DNA of 64,000 nt from Taxillus chinensis (Eukaryota > Streptophyta > Magnoliopsida > Santalales > Loranthaceae): the NCBI GenBank assembly GCA_023512835.1, contig CM042092.1:24873543-24937542 (forward strand). Direction: 5' to 3'. Both the position numbers and the translations under genes were made by a program. Position 1 is the stretch's first letter; the number at the start of each line of letters is the position of its first letter. This document shows positions 36,517-49,627 of the stretch, in pieces. The notes below the pieces were generated by a model. That model saw only the letters and a list, made by a program, of their open reading frames with translations, had not been told where the DNA came from and did no database searches.

Positions 36517-37998
36517 CCCGTATCGTCTCTTTCGCGCAGGCTACAACGCAGAACGCAGAAGCCTTCTTCTTCCCCAGACACAGCGATGCAGGCACCCAGA
36601 TCCTCTAGTGGTATGGATTCCTTCCCCTTTTTCCTTCCCCTTTTTCCCCAAACTTGCTGAAATCGGCTTTCCCTCTCGCCACCGCAGCCCACGCCCAATC
36701 TAACCTCACATGCCAAACCCATCTCCAAATCGTGTCCTTGCCGCCCCAATTCAAACCAAACCCTTTTCCTTCCTCTCTTATAAAAAGCCAATCAAAACCC
36801 TAGGCTCTCTTCACGATCCAAAAATAAAATCAAAATTTCAACCTTCAACCTCCACAGAGAGTCTCCCCAGCCAGAAAGCACACCTCCGGTCGCTGTCCTT
36901 GCTTCCCCCGTCCTCCCCTTTCTATGTCACGAGAGTGGCTGCCGCTGCCTTAGTCTTCCACGGCGTTGCCATGCTAATCCGCTGACGCCCACAGCCACCT
37001 CCAACAATGGCTAACGTTTGCCGTTCCCCACGAAAACCCCATCTCTATCTCTTTCAAATCCGACGAGACACCAACCATCCAGCCGTGTCATCAAAATCCG
37101 ACCCAAGGTTGCCGCCATCCCCGCGTGACCCCAAGCAACTGAAGGAGGAGACCCAAGATACCACGACGGCCAATCAACGTTCACGAAGGACTTCCCGGTT
37201 CATATAATTAGAGAAAGGAATAACATTCGAGAGAAATTGATTTGGTCTGTTGTGTGTTTATTTTCCCTATTTTCCGTTTTGTTTAGATTTTGTCATTGCT
37301 TCGCTTGCTTATTCTCGCCGCATTGTCACCGCTTTTTAGCTTGCTTTTGGCTAGTGGTTTTGCGGTCCGTCATATGTAGTTACCTCTCGCCATTCTTTTT
37401 TCTTCTACTCGTTGCATGTGTTTGTTTGTCTTCTCTTCTCACCGCAAGAAGTTAATTTGTTTTTGTTCTTCTTCTTTCCTTCTCTCGTGAGTGTTTTTGT
37501 TGAGCGGTATTGGACTCGTGTTGGCACCGGAGGAAGCATGGATGATTTATTGTTGTTGCCTGTTTTTGCTTACCCATTGACCGTGATTTGGGGATTTGTT
37601 ACTGATCGGTTATTTGCTAACGGAAAGAGAGCTCCCATATTGCTTATTTGTTGTCGTATCACTTCCGGTCCCCTTGAGTTTTGGCAATCGGGTGATGTTT
37701 GTTCATATTTTCATTGTTTTCAATATACATGTTTTGCTCCCATGGTTTTAAAGTCTGATCTGTTAAACCTTTTCGTTTTGACATCTGTTTTCCTCTTTCT
37801 TATATTTTGTATTTGTTTCATTTTGGAGTTTTTTTTCTATTCTATTTGAGCCTTTTTTTTAGGTGTATTCGTTTTCTTTTTTGGCCTTAGGTGGATGTTA
37901 GCGTGGCCATTAAAAATTTTGTATAACTGGGCTTTGTCCCAACGCTACTGTAATGATGTAAACCAAACACATAGTGAAAAGATGAGGGGAAATGTGGA

Positions 37999-38090
<92 letters not shown>

Positions 38091-38838
38091 AAATAAAAAA
38101 AGAGAAAAAAAAAAGAAGTGAGTTTGCTTTTTTTATGGATGCCACTAATCACTCACCAACACTTTTATTTTGTTTGCTTGAGATTCTTTTAAAAAATATG
38201 TTTTCTTTGATGTTCTTTCAAGATAAACAAAAATGCGCTTTTAAAATCAAAATAAAGATATTTTAAAACAAAAAAACAAAAACAAAAAAATAAAAATAGA
38301 AACAAAAACAAAAACAAAAAAACAAGCAAAAATCATTTCATCAAACATTTCTTATTCTTTGATTTTTTTTTAGATAAATTCTTGAGTGCTTCATAAAATT
38401 CATTTAGGGCTAAATTAGTCTTTTGAAATATTTTAATTTTTAGGATCTCCCTCAGACTTTTAGGGAATCTGATTTAACTCAATTTTAATAAAGAATTTAG
38501 AAGAAAAAATAATAAAAAGAGTAGATACTTTAAGCCCGTAGGAAAACAATAAATTTAACCTTAGATAACTAAAAATTAAACAAGCAAGTAAAACAAATTA
38601 GAAACCTCTAAACTCCTAAGATAGGCTATCAAAGGGCGTTGCGGGGTGTTAATTTTTTCTCGCACGTAACAAACTCCCGAATCCGAAGTTTGGCAACGTA
38701 GACTATTTTAGGTGACCAACCGCACCCCAAAAATAGTTGGTGGCGACTCGTATTTTTTTCATCACTATTCGGGTGAAGGGTGGGAGAATCGCACCCCAAA
38801 AGCGGGTTTTTCCCCCGGGACGAAATCCGGTGATGACA
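35728..38838 (+). repeat. 5' LTR of the Tat/Ogre-like element
   Basis: 3,111 bp, TG...CA. It contains a CT tract (about 36,475-36,511), a GC-rich central part with small ORFs shared with the 3' LTR, and a long GA tract near 38,000-38,088. The shared ORFs (about 36,710-37,207 and 37,412-37,849) have no recognised domain and are broken differently in the other LTR, so I do not call them genes. Confidence 0.9.
38000..38088. repeat. (GA)n tract in the 5' LTR
   Basis: About 88 bp of GA. The allelic position in the 3' LTR (about 49,481-49,622) is about 140 bp, so the tract has changed length since insertion. Confidence 0.9.
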
Positions 38839-38839
38839 C

Positions 38840-38857
38840 TGGCGACTCTGCTGGGGA
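38840..38857 (+). promoter_or_regulatory. Primer binding site of the Tat/Ogre-like element
   Basis: TGGCGACTCTGCTGGGGA starts two bases after the 5' LTR. Its complement ends in AGAGTCGCCA, fitting the 3' end of an arginine tRNA, the primer reported for Ogre-type elements. The tRNA identity is from memory of the family. Confidence 0.7.
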
Positions 38858-39913
38858 CATTAGAGAATTAGGCCTAGAACTAGGATTAGGAGGTTTCCTT
38901 TTTTTTTTTACTTGCTTATTTATTTATTCTTTTATTTAATTCGCTTAAATTATTGTTGTATAATAGTTATGATTTACACGCTTTGATGCTATGATAGTCA
39001 TGTTTTACCGCTTTTCCTAACTGTTGATTCATGCATAACCCTATACCCGAGTTTTTGTCATAAATTAGGTTAGCGAGGTTTATTAGGGTGCCCTGCGCGT
39101 TGATCATTATCCGCAAAGGGACCCCGGACTCCTCAACTCAAGCTAGAGGTCCTTTTTAAGGCTCGTCCTTCTAAGGCCCCCTCCGGTAAATCCCATGGTG
39201 TACGGAGCCCTCTTATTGAGGTAGCTTGGGGACCGATGAATAAGATAGGTTTAGTAGTAAAAGCTCATTAGGGGCATTGATCCACATATTGTTTGATCAT
39301 TTTAGCATCCCTTTTGGAGAGTAGGTACATTCATATTATACCATATTATTTTATTATTACTCTCTTGTTGTATATTGTCCGTAAATATTTTTTGTTGTAA
39401 TTGTTTGTATATTTCATTAATTCTTGTTTTGTTTGATGTATATTATTATTCTTTTTACTAACTTTGTATTATTTTATTTTCTTTTTTGCTAACCTTATCT
39501 TGTATATTATTCTTTTAATCTGGTCTTCATTCATACAATTGTTCATATACTCTTAGGACATAAATCTCGAACATAAATTTTGGTGTACATTCAAGCGTTC
39601 ATTACTTAATTTAGGGATAGTTGATACTAGTCTTCATTAATTTATATGTGTTCATGCAAAAATAAAGACAAAAAAAAAGAGTGACAAAAAAGGGGAAATC
39701 ATGTAAATAATACAAACCTTTAGGATTCATAACATGTTTCATGCATCACTCTAAGAAAGATAGGTATTTAAATCTCTCATACACATTCTTACATTCATGC
39801 ATGCCTTTAGCATAAAATAAAAAATAAAGGGAGCTTACCGCATTTCACTCTTTCAAGTCAACATTGCACACCAATACAACTTAAGATCCCGACATCAACA
39901 ACCAATCACCTCA
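38858..39913. other. Untranslated leader of the Tat/Ogre-like element
   Basis: AT-rich, about 1 kb, no gene. Long leaders between primer site and gag are usual in this lineage. Confidence 0.5.
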
Positions 39914-41379
39914 ATGGCAAAACAAACTGAAAATAGATTTGCTAGTTTAGAGCAAGGCCAACAAGAACTTCAGAATCAGATGAAGACTATGATGGAATGT
40001 TGAGCAAGATGGTGACCGAAAAGGACAGGGGTTCTACTGAGGCAACTACTAACCACAAGAAGCATCACCATGTCCTAACTTCATACTAGTACCCCCACAA
40101 GGATTCGGTCCAGCCAATATAAATCCCGGACCCTCTAATAAAGCCCAATTTACTTCACCTACTCCAGTAAATATTGTTGAAGCAATGGAGCCTCCTTTAC
40201 CACAAGAGGAGGATCATGCGTTGTCAATGAAGAAACTGGAAGAAAGATTGAAGGCAGTGGAAGGAGCAGTTTATGGGTTAATCAGTCCTCAAGATTTGTG
40301 CCCGGTTCCCGGAATTGTTCTGCCACCAAAATTCAAGGTACCTGACTTTGAAAAGTTTAATGGATCCTAATGCCCCAAAACACACATCACCATGTACTGT
40401 AGGAAGATGGCCGCTCACGCCAATGATGATAAACTCTTAATCCATTGTTTCCAAGAAAGTCTGACTGGCGCACCACTCCGATGGTATATTTAGCTGGATG
40501 GAAGTCATATCAGGACCTGGAGAGACCTCGCAATAGCATTCCTAACACAAGTACAAGCATGTCACGAGTTAGAACCGGACAAGTTAACATTGTTGGCTTT
40601 TGAAAAAGGGGTTAATGAGAGTTTTAAAATTTATGCTAGAAGGTGGAGGGAAGCAGCCATGGAAGTTCAACCCCCATTAACTGAAAAGGAGCTGACTACA
40701 ATGTTTATCAAAACTTTGAAAGGGGTATACTATGAGAAGCTAATTGGTAATGTATCTAGTAACTTCGCAGACCTGGTGACTTCCGGGGAACGCATAAAAG
40801 ATGGTATTAAGGAAGGGAAGCTTCATGGAGACACACCTGATCCACCAAAGAAGTCTCCACTAGGAGGAAAGAAAAAGGAAGCTGATACTCAATTAGTTTG
40901 GCAGAATCCTCCCATACCTCAAGGAAGCTTTGGAGCGTATCCAGGTTTTTTTTCTACACCTGGATTTTGTGCGGGGACACCTCCATTCACAGCCTATGCA
41001 GCCCCAATACCCCAATTCCCAACATATCAACCACCAAGAGGGGGCCCTAGTCCTTTTCCCCCAGTCACTCCACCGACCATGCAACCAGGGCCCCAACCGA
41101 CATCCGTTAGGCCGAATCAAGCTTCCAACAGGACTAAGCTAGAATTTGATCCAATTCCCATTACCTACACCGAATTATATCCCCAACTTTTGAAAGCCGA
41201 CATGGTGAGCCCTATACCTATGGGAGAAGTGAAACAACCTTACCCAAACATGGTACAAAGCGGATGCCCGCTGCGCCTATCACAATAATGGAGTTGGTCA
41301 CAATATTGAGGGTTGCATTTCCTTTAAGAAGAAGGTCCAACATCTGATCAATTCCAAATGGCTGGATTTCTCAAAGTAG
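39914..41379 (+). pseudogene. Degenerate Tat/Ogre-lineage gag
   Basis: ATG at 39,914 (MAKQTENRFASLEQGQQEL), then a frame break near 39,995. The main frame resumes at 40,185 with a coiled-coil-like MKKLEERLKAVEGAV and PPKFKVPDFEKFNG. Next come THITMYCRKMAAHA, DDKLLIHCFQESLTGA and HIRTWRDLAIAFL, the typical retrotransposon gag core. ESFKIYARRWREAAMEVQPP follows and then a Pro-rich stretch. Stops occur at 40,368 (TAA) and about 40,491 (TAG). A frameshift near 41,255 precedes AYHNNGVGHNIEGC, the CHHC-like cluster of Tat gag proteins. It ends about 41,379. Cannot encode an intact Gag. Confidence 0.85.
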
Positions 41380-43890
41380 GCTAGTGCACCGAATGTCAAT
41401 TCTAACCCGCTGCCGAGCATTCCAACTAGTGAACGTGGATGTCAACGAAATAATAAGGAGGAGTAAATTTTGTGATAACCTAGGAAACTCTTTGGGAGTT
41501 TAAAACTTCTTCTTCTTGTGTTTGGTTTTTATGAAACCTGTTTTACATTTTGCCTACTCTTTGGAGTTCTAGAACTTTGTTTCTTTGTTTGGAATTTGTG
41601 AAAAACAATCAAGTTCTGTCTTTTTAAACTAAGTTGATTTACTCACATTCCTCATGCAATGTCCATTATTACTTGTTTACTCTCTTGACATGGGTAATAA
41701 GCCCAACTAGGGCATACCGAACAAAGAACTGGGCTATCTAGGTTTAGCGAAGCCAAAAGGATGATTAAGGAGCAATTACCGTTGAAATCAAAGGACAAGA
41801 CTCAAGAGAAGACATTCACTTCAAACAGGGGCATTTGACACCGTGGGGTTCCTTACCCACTGAAAAATAAGTTCATTTATGCTTTGAGCATTTTGAGACA
41901 ATTTTTGATTGTTTAAAATGAAGAGAGGCCGTCTTTTCTTTCTTCGTAATACTACCATCGCTACCCCTTTTGAGCTTGAGTATATTTCTTTCAAATAACC
42001 CGATCCGTAGTTCACCCCACATTGGGGCAATAAGTGTCAAAGCCCTATGCGAAGGCAACTATGTAAAATAATTCTTATACTGGGGGTAATTTTTTTAAAA
42101 TCCCTCATAGATACATATCCCACAATCGGGATAGTTTTTGTTAGGAAAAAAGCAAAAAATAAATAAAGAAAGAAAAAGCATAACTCTTATGTTGGGGCGC
42201 TTTTTAAGACCTCTCATAGCAATACCCCATAATCGGGGCAATTTTTTGTTAGATAAAAAAAAAGAGCGAAAGAAAAAAGAAAAGGAAGAAAAGAAACATT
42301 TTGTATAGGAAGATCCCGCATTGGGGCAATTTCAGTATAGTCTGAACGACGGATCAACTTTAGCCTAGAATAAGTTTGAGCCACTTTATATCCTTTCTTG
42401 TTAAACCCAGTGCTCGAGCTCTACATTACGGTCCCGAGTAAAGTCCTCTCGGATTAAATGATCAAAATTTTTCTCAAATGCTCAAAAAAGAACGAGTCAT
42501 AGATATCCAAGGCGGACTTGATGAAAACCTGCAAGGGCATCAATGGTAAAATACAAAGCGAACTACAAAGTAGAAGGAACAACAAGCAAAAAATAAGGCG
42601 GGCTTAGTGAAAACCCGAAGAGGCACTAAGAGCAAAATTCAAAGCCAAGAAAAGAAGGTCAAACATTCAAGACCAAGATCAGTTAACATCCTCTCCAATC
42701 AAGTCATTGAGCAATAAGACTTCGGCAATCAGATATCCTCTTATATCCAGCCTCCACGCATCAAGTTCAAGATTTGCAACTGAGCCTTTGAGTATTAAGG
42801 TCCGACATCATCCAACATTCCATTTGAGTAGCCAAAATCCCTATCAAGTCCCTAAGCCTCAAGATTCAAACAATCAGACATTCTCTCTAACCTTGTCTCT
42901 GAATACCTAGATCCAAGCCATTAGATGGAATAGTCCATTGATATTTCCAAACCCTCAAATCCATGTAAGACCAAGATGAAGGCTACACCTAGATAGTTGG
43001 GAAGGCTTCCCCTCAAAAGCTTTTGCCTCTCTCAAGCAAGAAAACAAGTGTGATTCTACATTGCATATTCATGTTTTAAAAAAAATCATTTTCAACAAAA
43101 CTTTATTTTCAAAATTCAACAGCCTTGTGTGTGTTGCTTTCAATAAAATACTTATGCCCCAATTGAGTTTCCTGGAGTGTCACTCAAGCAAGAATGCCCC
43201 TGACCAAGCAAGAAAAGGTTCCCGAATGGATGAACCTGCTCCCCAACCAAGGCCAAAAGCAACATCTAGGAATACAATGACCTCCTAGCAAGGTTTAATT
43301 GAGTCGAGAAAAAGTTTTATTGAGCATTCGAGATTTTGGAGAAAGCAAGCAAGCCTCCCCAAAGAACGGGAGCACCCTCAATTCAAGAGTTTTTCGGATG
43401 AGATCTGAATTCTATTCCCAACAAGTCCAACTGAATTCCAACAGTGCCAATCCCCTAGCGGTTTAAGCTCCCTTTTAACATAAAATCCATTATGCATCCT
43501 AGACATGCATTTCATTGCATTCCATGCATCACTTGCATACATTCATTATTTTTTTTCCATTTCAGGAACGTTGTCGCCTCTGAAGATCCCAAAAGATCAT
43601 CCTCAACAAGCTTCCCAAAATAACCAAGCTCTAAAGGCTTCTATTGTTCAACCATAAAAGTTACTCGTTACAATTTCCCAAGCCCTAGAAGCATCCATAA
43701 CAATCAAATACACATCTTATTCTTTTCAGGTAACCTCGTAGAGTGATCTCATTGAGTGAACTCGTAGAGGGAGCCTACATTGAGTCATTAGCAAATTTCT
43801 TCAGCAATCATTGATTCATTTCCAGGCCCTAGATGTCATTTCAGTCCCTCTCAACCTTAGAGGTCATCCCCCATACATTCCCTTATCTTT
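41380..43890. other. Pol-less internal region with TTGGGGCAAT-type repeats
   Basis: No pol domain in any frame. Variants of CA(T/C)TGGGGCAATTT / AATCGGGGCAATTTT recur near 42,015, 42,130, 42,195, 42,230 and 42,320, with A-rich spacers. A second pair of about 85-bp units (AAGGCGGACTTGATGAAAAC / AAGGCGGGCTTAGTGAAAAC) lies at about 42,510 and 42,594. Such repeats are typical of Ogre-like internal regions. Confidence 0.55.
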
Positions 43891-43900
43891 TTATCCCTTT

Positions 43901-44480
43901 GGGAAGTTTGCAGGCAGTTCCCCTGCACCTATCTCACTTTTCTTTTTCATTCTTTCAGGAAGTCCACCGGCAGTTCTCCGATAACTACCCTCAGTTTTTA
44001 AATTTTCTTTTGGGAAGTCCGCAGGCAGTTCCCCTGCACCTATCCCACCTTTCTTTTTCATTCTTTTAGGAAGTCCACCAGCAAGTCCCCGGTAACTATC
44101 CTCAGTTTTTAAATTTACTTTTGGGAAGTCCGCAGGCAATTCCCTTGCACCTATTCAACCTTTTCTGTTTTATCCTTCCAGGAAGTCCACCGGCAGTCCC
44201 CGAACTATCCCTCGTTTTTAAATTTACTGTAAGTCCGCAGCAGTTCCCCGCACTTATCTCACTTTTTCGTTTCATCTTTTCAGAAGTCCACCGGCAGTTC
44301 TCAGGTACCTATCCTCACTTGTTAAATTTAATTTCGGGAAGTCCACAGGCGGTTCCCCGCACCTATCCCACATTTTCTTTTTTAATTTCAAGTAAGTCCG
44401 CAGTGGTTCCCCTACACTTATCCTTTTCATTTCTCTCGTTTGGGAAGTCCGCAAACAGTTCTCCTGCATCTATCCCACCT
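43901..44480 (+). repeat. 54-bp minisatellite with alternating unit types, upstream of the polypurine tract
   Basis: About eleven GGAAGTCC(A/G)C-led units start near 43,901, 43,960, 44,014, 44,070, 44,125, 44,181, 44,229, 44,283, 44,336, 44,392 and 44,443. Type A continues GCAGGCAGTTCCCCTGCACC; type B continues CCGGCAGTTCTCCGGTAACT and is usually followed by TTTTTAAATTT. A and B alternate in the first part, giving a dimer of about 110 bp. The 3' part is less regular. Confidence 0.85.
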
Positions 44481-44761
44481 TGCCTTTTCAATTCCTCTTA
44501 GGCCCTAGATGTCTTCTCAATTTTTCTGTTAGGCCTTAGCTGCCTTTTTCATCCTTGTTTGGCAATAGATGCCTTTAACTTCAATCAAACCTTAAATGCC
44601 TTTTCAGCCTTATTCAATTTCCACTAGCCTTACGACCTTCTTTCCATTTCTTCGGGACAGACCCACCTTCCTTTGGCAACAGGTGAGCCAGGTAAGTAGT
44701 CCAACCCGTCCAAAACATGTCCGTTTTATCTTTATGCACCATTTGTACACAAACGATACAC

Positions 44762-44774
44762 AAAGAGGGGCAGC
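44762..44774 (+). promoter_or_regulatory. Polypurine tract of the Tat/Ogre-like element
   Basis: AAAGAGGGGCAGC directly precedes the TGTTGG start of the 3' LTR. This is the expected site of plus-strand priming. Confidence 0.75.
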
Positions 44775-45218
44775 TGTTGGACCCCCTTTTGTCCGGGTTG
44801 GACATACACATTCATTTTTTGTAAAGACTCGTATTTGGGTAGTTTTGAGAGATAGTCATTCTATGGGAATGTAACTATCTGGACGGTAGTGTAGCCATCG
44901 ATGTGAGCATTTTGACTGTACTTGGGCCCGATTTCGAGTCGGGGCCCCGTTTGACCTGATTGTTGACTTTTTGGGGTTTATTGGTTGACTTTGCGTTTGA
45001 GCAGTCATTTGAGTGTGATAATATCCGAGCGGTGTTGTGCTCGTTATTTCGAGCGTTTTGTGATAATTTGACTCAATTTGGAGTTCGTGACCTCGAGAGG
45101 TCAATTATTACGTTCGGGTCAATTATTGCTGGGAGGCCAATTATTGGCAACGGTATATATATAATTAAGAACTGCCTTATATCTTTAATTGCCAATTATT
45201 GGTACGTGCATGTTTGAG

Positions 45219-45221
<3 letters not shown>

Positions 45222-45262
<41 letters not shown>
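45222..45262. repeat. (GA)n tract inside the solo LTR
   Basis: About 40 bp of uninterrupted GA. Confidence 0.9.
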
Positions 45263-45265
<3 letters not shown>

Positions 45266-45639
45266 GAAGAGCATAGAGCTTTCTTGGCGATTTTGGGGCG
45301 ATTGGAGCTCGTGGGTTGCAAATAATCTTCCAGGTAGGTGTCCTTAATTGTCTTATTTCGATCCTATCTCTGAATATGTGATCTGTGGATGTATGAGTGT
45401 GTATTTTATGAGGGTTGAGAAGTCAACCATGGAGGTTTAGATTTAGATCTAGATTGAATATATGATTTGTGTGTATTTATGATGTTATCGTGCGAATTAG
45501 AGGCGTTTAGGACGCATTTTGAGGTAAATATTGCGTTTATTGCGTAAAACAGATGTTTATGAGCTGTCAGGGGGTCACCTGGTTGCTCCAGACGAAGAAG
45601 CGCCAAAAACGATGATGAACGCACCTGAGAAGTTTTAGA

Positions 45640-46030
45640 GTCGACGGACCAGCCAAGAACTATGGAGTCAGCAGCTATGGAGTCGCAGACTTCGTAGTCG
45701 CAGCCTATGGAGTCAGCAGACTTTCGTAGTCAGCAACTATGGAGTCAAGAACCTTAGTTAGTCCGGATCAGTAGTCCGGGAGGAGTTAGTCCGGATCGGT
45801 AGTCAAGAGGAGTTAGTCCGGATCAGTAGTCCCGAGAAGTTAGTCCGGAGGAGTTAGTCCGGAGTAGTTAGTCCGGATCAGTAGTCCGGAGTAATCAAAT
45901 CCGTAGCAGTGAAACAGTGATCCGTAGCATCAGTCCGGAGCATCAAGTCCGTAGCATGAAACAGTGATCCGTAGCATCAGGTCCGGAGCATCAAATCCGT
46001 AGGAGTGAAACAAGTGTTCCGCAGAAGTGC
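45640..46030. repeat. Short-period array of AGTCCGGA / GTAGTC / CCGTAGCA units
   Basis: Units of roughly 14-22 bp (TATGGAGTCAGCA, AGTTAGTCCGGATCAGTAGT, AGTCCGGAGCATCAA) run consecutively and grade from one variant to the next. It lies within the solo LTR. Confidence 0.8.
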
Positions 46031-49000
46031 AACTGCACTGCACTGACATTTACATTGTAAACCATTATGCCTCTCCACATTTAATACTTAAGTTACAATG
46101 TAAATAATGAAATACCCCCCATTTGGATTCAAAGAAAAATACTAGAAAAATTAATTCCCACTATTTCAAAATGTGAAAATTGGGATTTAGTGTAAAATCT
46201 CGAAAAAACCCAAAAGTTCGTAGTGGTGAATTTTTGGAAAGTGGGGTTAGACATCTCGGAAAAATCCCCAAAAATCAGATTATCTTATTTATGATAAGGG
46301 AACCCAATGCCGGGACTTTTAATTTCAAGAAAATAGTCTTTATGAGTACTTCCTTCATAAATCAAGGGTTGAGGATTTACTTGTGAAGACTTGCTACAAT
46401 TCTAAAGGAAATGTTGAGAATGACATGCCATACTAATGTTAGTATGTTGATGTGAGGTATTGGGGCATGAACTCCGTGACTTGTTTGGGTTTTCACCGTG
46501 ATGCACCGATGGTGCTATGTGGTTGACGTGGCAGGCATATGCACCGATGACAGGCCTGTGTGGCGACTGTGGCCGGGCATATTGCGCCGTGGACAAAGCT
46601 AAGGCCCGAGTTGAGCCGTTGAGCTCGTGGAGCTAGGGCCGAGTGCCCCTGAGCTGGGATCCCATGGAGGATCGTGGACAAGTTGTCCTGATGTTTGTTG
46701 CAGGCTGAGTCCTGATGATTGTGCACACAACACGGTGCACGAGTACACTAAGCATATAGTATAGACTTATATGTGTTGCATGATGTGGAGTGTTAGGGTC
46801 ACCTACTGAGCTTGTCGCTCACCCCTACTTGTTGTTTACCCTTTTCAGGTGTGACCCGAGACTAGTAGAGGACTTTCTTTCAGGAGGACGCCCACTACTC
46901 TGATGTATGATACAGTTATATTCTGTATTGTTTTATGTGATATCCCGAACATGGGTCCGTGGACAGTTGTATTTGCATACTGTATGATGTGATGTCTGTA
47001 TAACTGTTTGACTCTTGTATGCATGATGATATATGGGAAAGTACAGGATTACCCTTGATGTATGACTGTACAGGGTTGCATATTTGAGACAGCACCCGCG
47101 GTGTAGTCTCTATTGGTGCTAGTCACCAACCCCTTGACCTTTCGGGTGCGGGCAAGGGGAAGTCATGTACCCGGTTCCGGGTTCCCTGGAATTCGGGGGC
47201 GTGACATTTTTCGCTTTAGACTTCTTTTTTGTTTGTTAACCATTTTGTACAATTAAAGAGACGTGACCGTTGATTCAAAAGGCGCAATTTCAACGACTTC
47301 TTTAAAAAGGTTTTTAAATGCCAAAAATCTAGTTCCAAGTGATAGAGAATCAAATTTGAAGATCAACACCTTTGACCGCGCTCAATTCCGAGGTCAAACG
47401 AGAAAGTTATGGTCAGAATAGCATTTAGACCGCTAACGACGGGCAAATAACACGCGACCTTTAAAACGACACTCTATATCAGGTCACGAACCTTATTTTA
47501 TTAATCGTCTCATCATTCTGAGAATTTCAACGTATATATTGCATATATTCACTCACAGAGCTTATTTTTAAAAAAATAAAAAAAATACTTTTTCAGTAAT
47601 AAATCAATTTAGGGACGCACAGTACAATTTTGGGACAAAAATAAACTCATTTTCAAGAAGAAAAGATACGGGATTGCTCGTAGCGACGCCCCGAATCCAA
47701 AAATTATTTTTTTACATTTTATTGGAAATCAAATTATTTTACCGATCCCAAAAACTCAAAATATCAGTTAAAGATTACAAAATGAAGCAACAACAATTCA
47801 TCTTTCTCTTTTCTTTTTTTCTCCCCGCCTAACCTAGCCCACATGTCACCTATTTATTAATTTAAAAAAATAAAAACAAAAAAGAAAAACAAAAAAAGAA
47901 AAGAAAAATAAAAGGCGGTCAACTCTCTCTCTCTCCTCGATCCCGTATCGTCTCTTTCGCGCAGGCTACAACGCAGAACGCAGAAGCCTTCTTCTTCCCC
48001 AGACGCAGTGCAGAGACGCAACGATGCAGGCGCCCAGATCCTCTAGTGGTATGGATTCCTTCCCCTTTTTCCTTCCCCTCTTTCCCCAACCTTGCCGAAA
48101 TCGGCTTTCCCTTCTGCCGCTGCAGCCACGCTCATACGGCCCTTACATGCCAAACCCATCTCCAAATCGTGTCCTTGCCACCCCAATTCAAACCAAACCC
48201 TTTTCCTTCCTCTCTTATAAAAAGCCAATCGAAACCCTAGGCACAGGGGGGCTTTGTTCACGATTCAAAAATAAAATCAAAATTTCAACCTTCAACCTCC
48301 ACCTTCCACCTCCACAGAGAGTCTCCCCGGCCGGAAAGTGCACCTCCGATCGTTGTCCTTGCTTCCCCCATCCTCCCCTTTCTATGTCACGAGAGTGGCT
48401 GCCGCTGCCTTAGTCTTCCACGGCGTTGCCATGCTAATCCGCTGACGCCCACAGCCACCTCCAACGATGGCTAACGTTTGCCGTTCCCCACGAAAACCCC
48501 CATCTCTATCTCTTTCAAATCCGATGGAGACACCAATCGTCCCGCCGTGTCATCAAAATCTGACCCAAGGTTGCTACCATCCTGCGTGACCCCAAGCCGA
48601 TCAAGGAGGAGACCCAGTATACCACGACGGCCAATCAACGTTCATGAAGGACTTCCAGTTCGTATAATTAGAGAAAGGAGTAACATTCGAGAGAAATTGA
48701 TTTGGTCTGTTGTGTGTTTATTTTCCCTATTTTCCGTTTTGTTTTGATTTTGTCATTGCTTCACTTGCTTATTCTCGCAGCATTGTCACTGCTTAGCTTC
48801 AGTTTTGGCTAGTGGTTTTGCAGTCCGTCATATGTAGTTACCTCTGCCCTTCTTTTATCTTCTATTGTTGCATGTGTTTGTTTGTCTTCTCTTCTCACTG
48901 CAGTAAGTTAATTTGTTTTTGTGAGTTTATTGAGCAAACCTTGTTCTTCTTCTTTCTTTCTCTGTGAGTGTTTTTGTTGACTGGTATTGGACTCGTGTTG

Positions 49001-49477
49001 GCACTGGAGGAAGCATGGATGATTTATTGTTGTTGCCTGTTTTTGCTTACCCATTGACCGTGATTTGGGGATTTGTTACTGACTGGTTATTTGCTAACGG
49101 AAAGAGAGCTCCCATATTGCTTATTTGTTGTCGTATCACTTCCGGTCCCCTTGGAGTTTTGCAATCGGGTGATGTTTGTTCATATTTTCATTGTTTTCAA
49201 TATACATGTTTTGCTCCCATGGTTTTAAAGTCTGATCTGTTAAACCTTTTCGTTTTGACATCTGTTTTCCTCTTTCTTATGTTTTGTATTTGTTTCATTT
49301 TGGAGTTTTTTTTTCTATTCTATTTGAGCCTTTTTTTAGGTGTATTCGTTTTCTTTTTTGGCCTTAGGTGGATGTTAGCGTGGCCATTAAAAATTTTGTA
49401 CAACTGGGCTTTGTCCCAACGCTGCTGTAATGATGTAAACCAAACACATAGTGAAAAGATGAGGGGAAATGTGGAAG

Positions 49478-49627
<150 letters not shown>

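Larger units (their letters stand above)
44820..47206 (+). mobile_element. Nested solo LTR (TG...CA, 2,387 bp) with TTTTT target duplication
   Basis: The block begins TGTAAAGACTCG and ends GGGGGCGTGACA. TTTTT lies on both sides (44,815-44,819 and 47,207-47,211) and it is absent from the 5' LTR at the equivalent point. It has no coding domain. This is what remains after LTR-LTR recombination of a full element. The ends resemble Tekay/Del-type gypsy LTRs, but that is a guess. It contains a GA tract at about 45,222-45,262 and a short-period repeat array at about 45,640-46,030. Confidence 0.82.

Noticed and set aside
36710..37849. Several ORFs in the 5' LTR with partners in the 3' LTR (48,024-49,320)
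   Set aside because: Presence in both LTRs reflects LTR identity at insertion, not selection. The frames differ between copies and show no domain.
43901..44480. Array with regularly spaced units considered as a CRISPR-like array
   Set aside because: The units are contiguous minisatellite repeats with no unique spacers, inside a plant retrotransposon.
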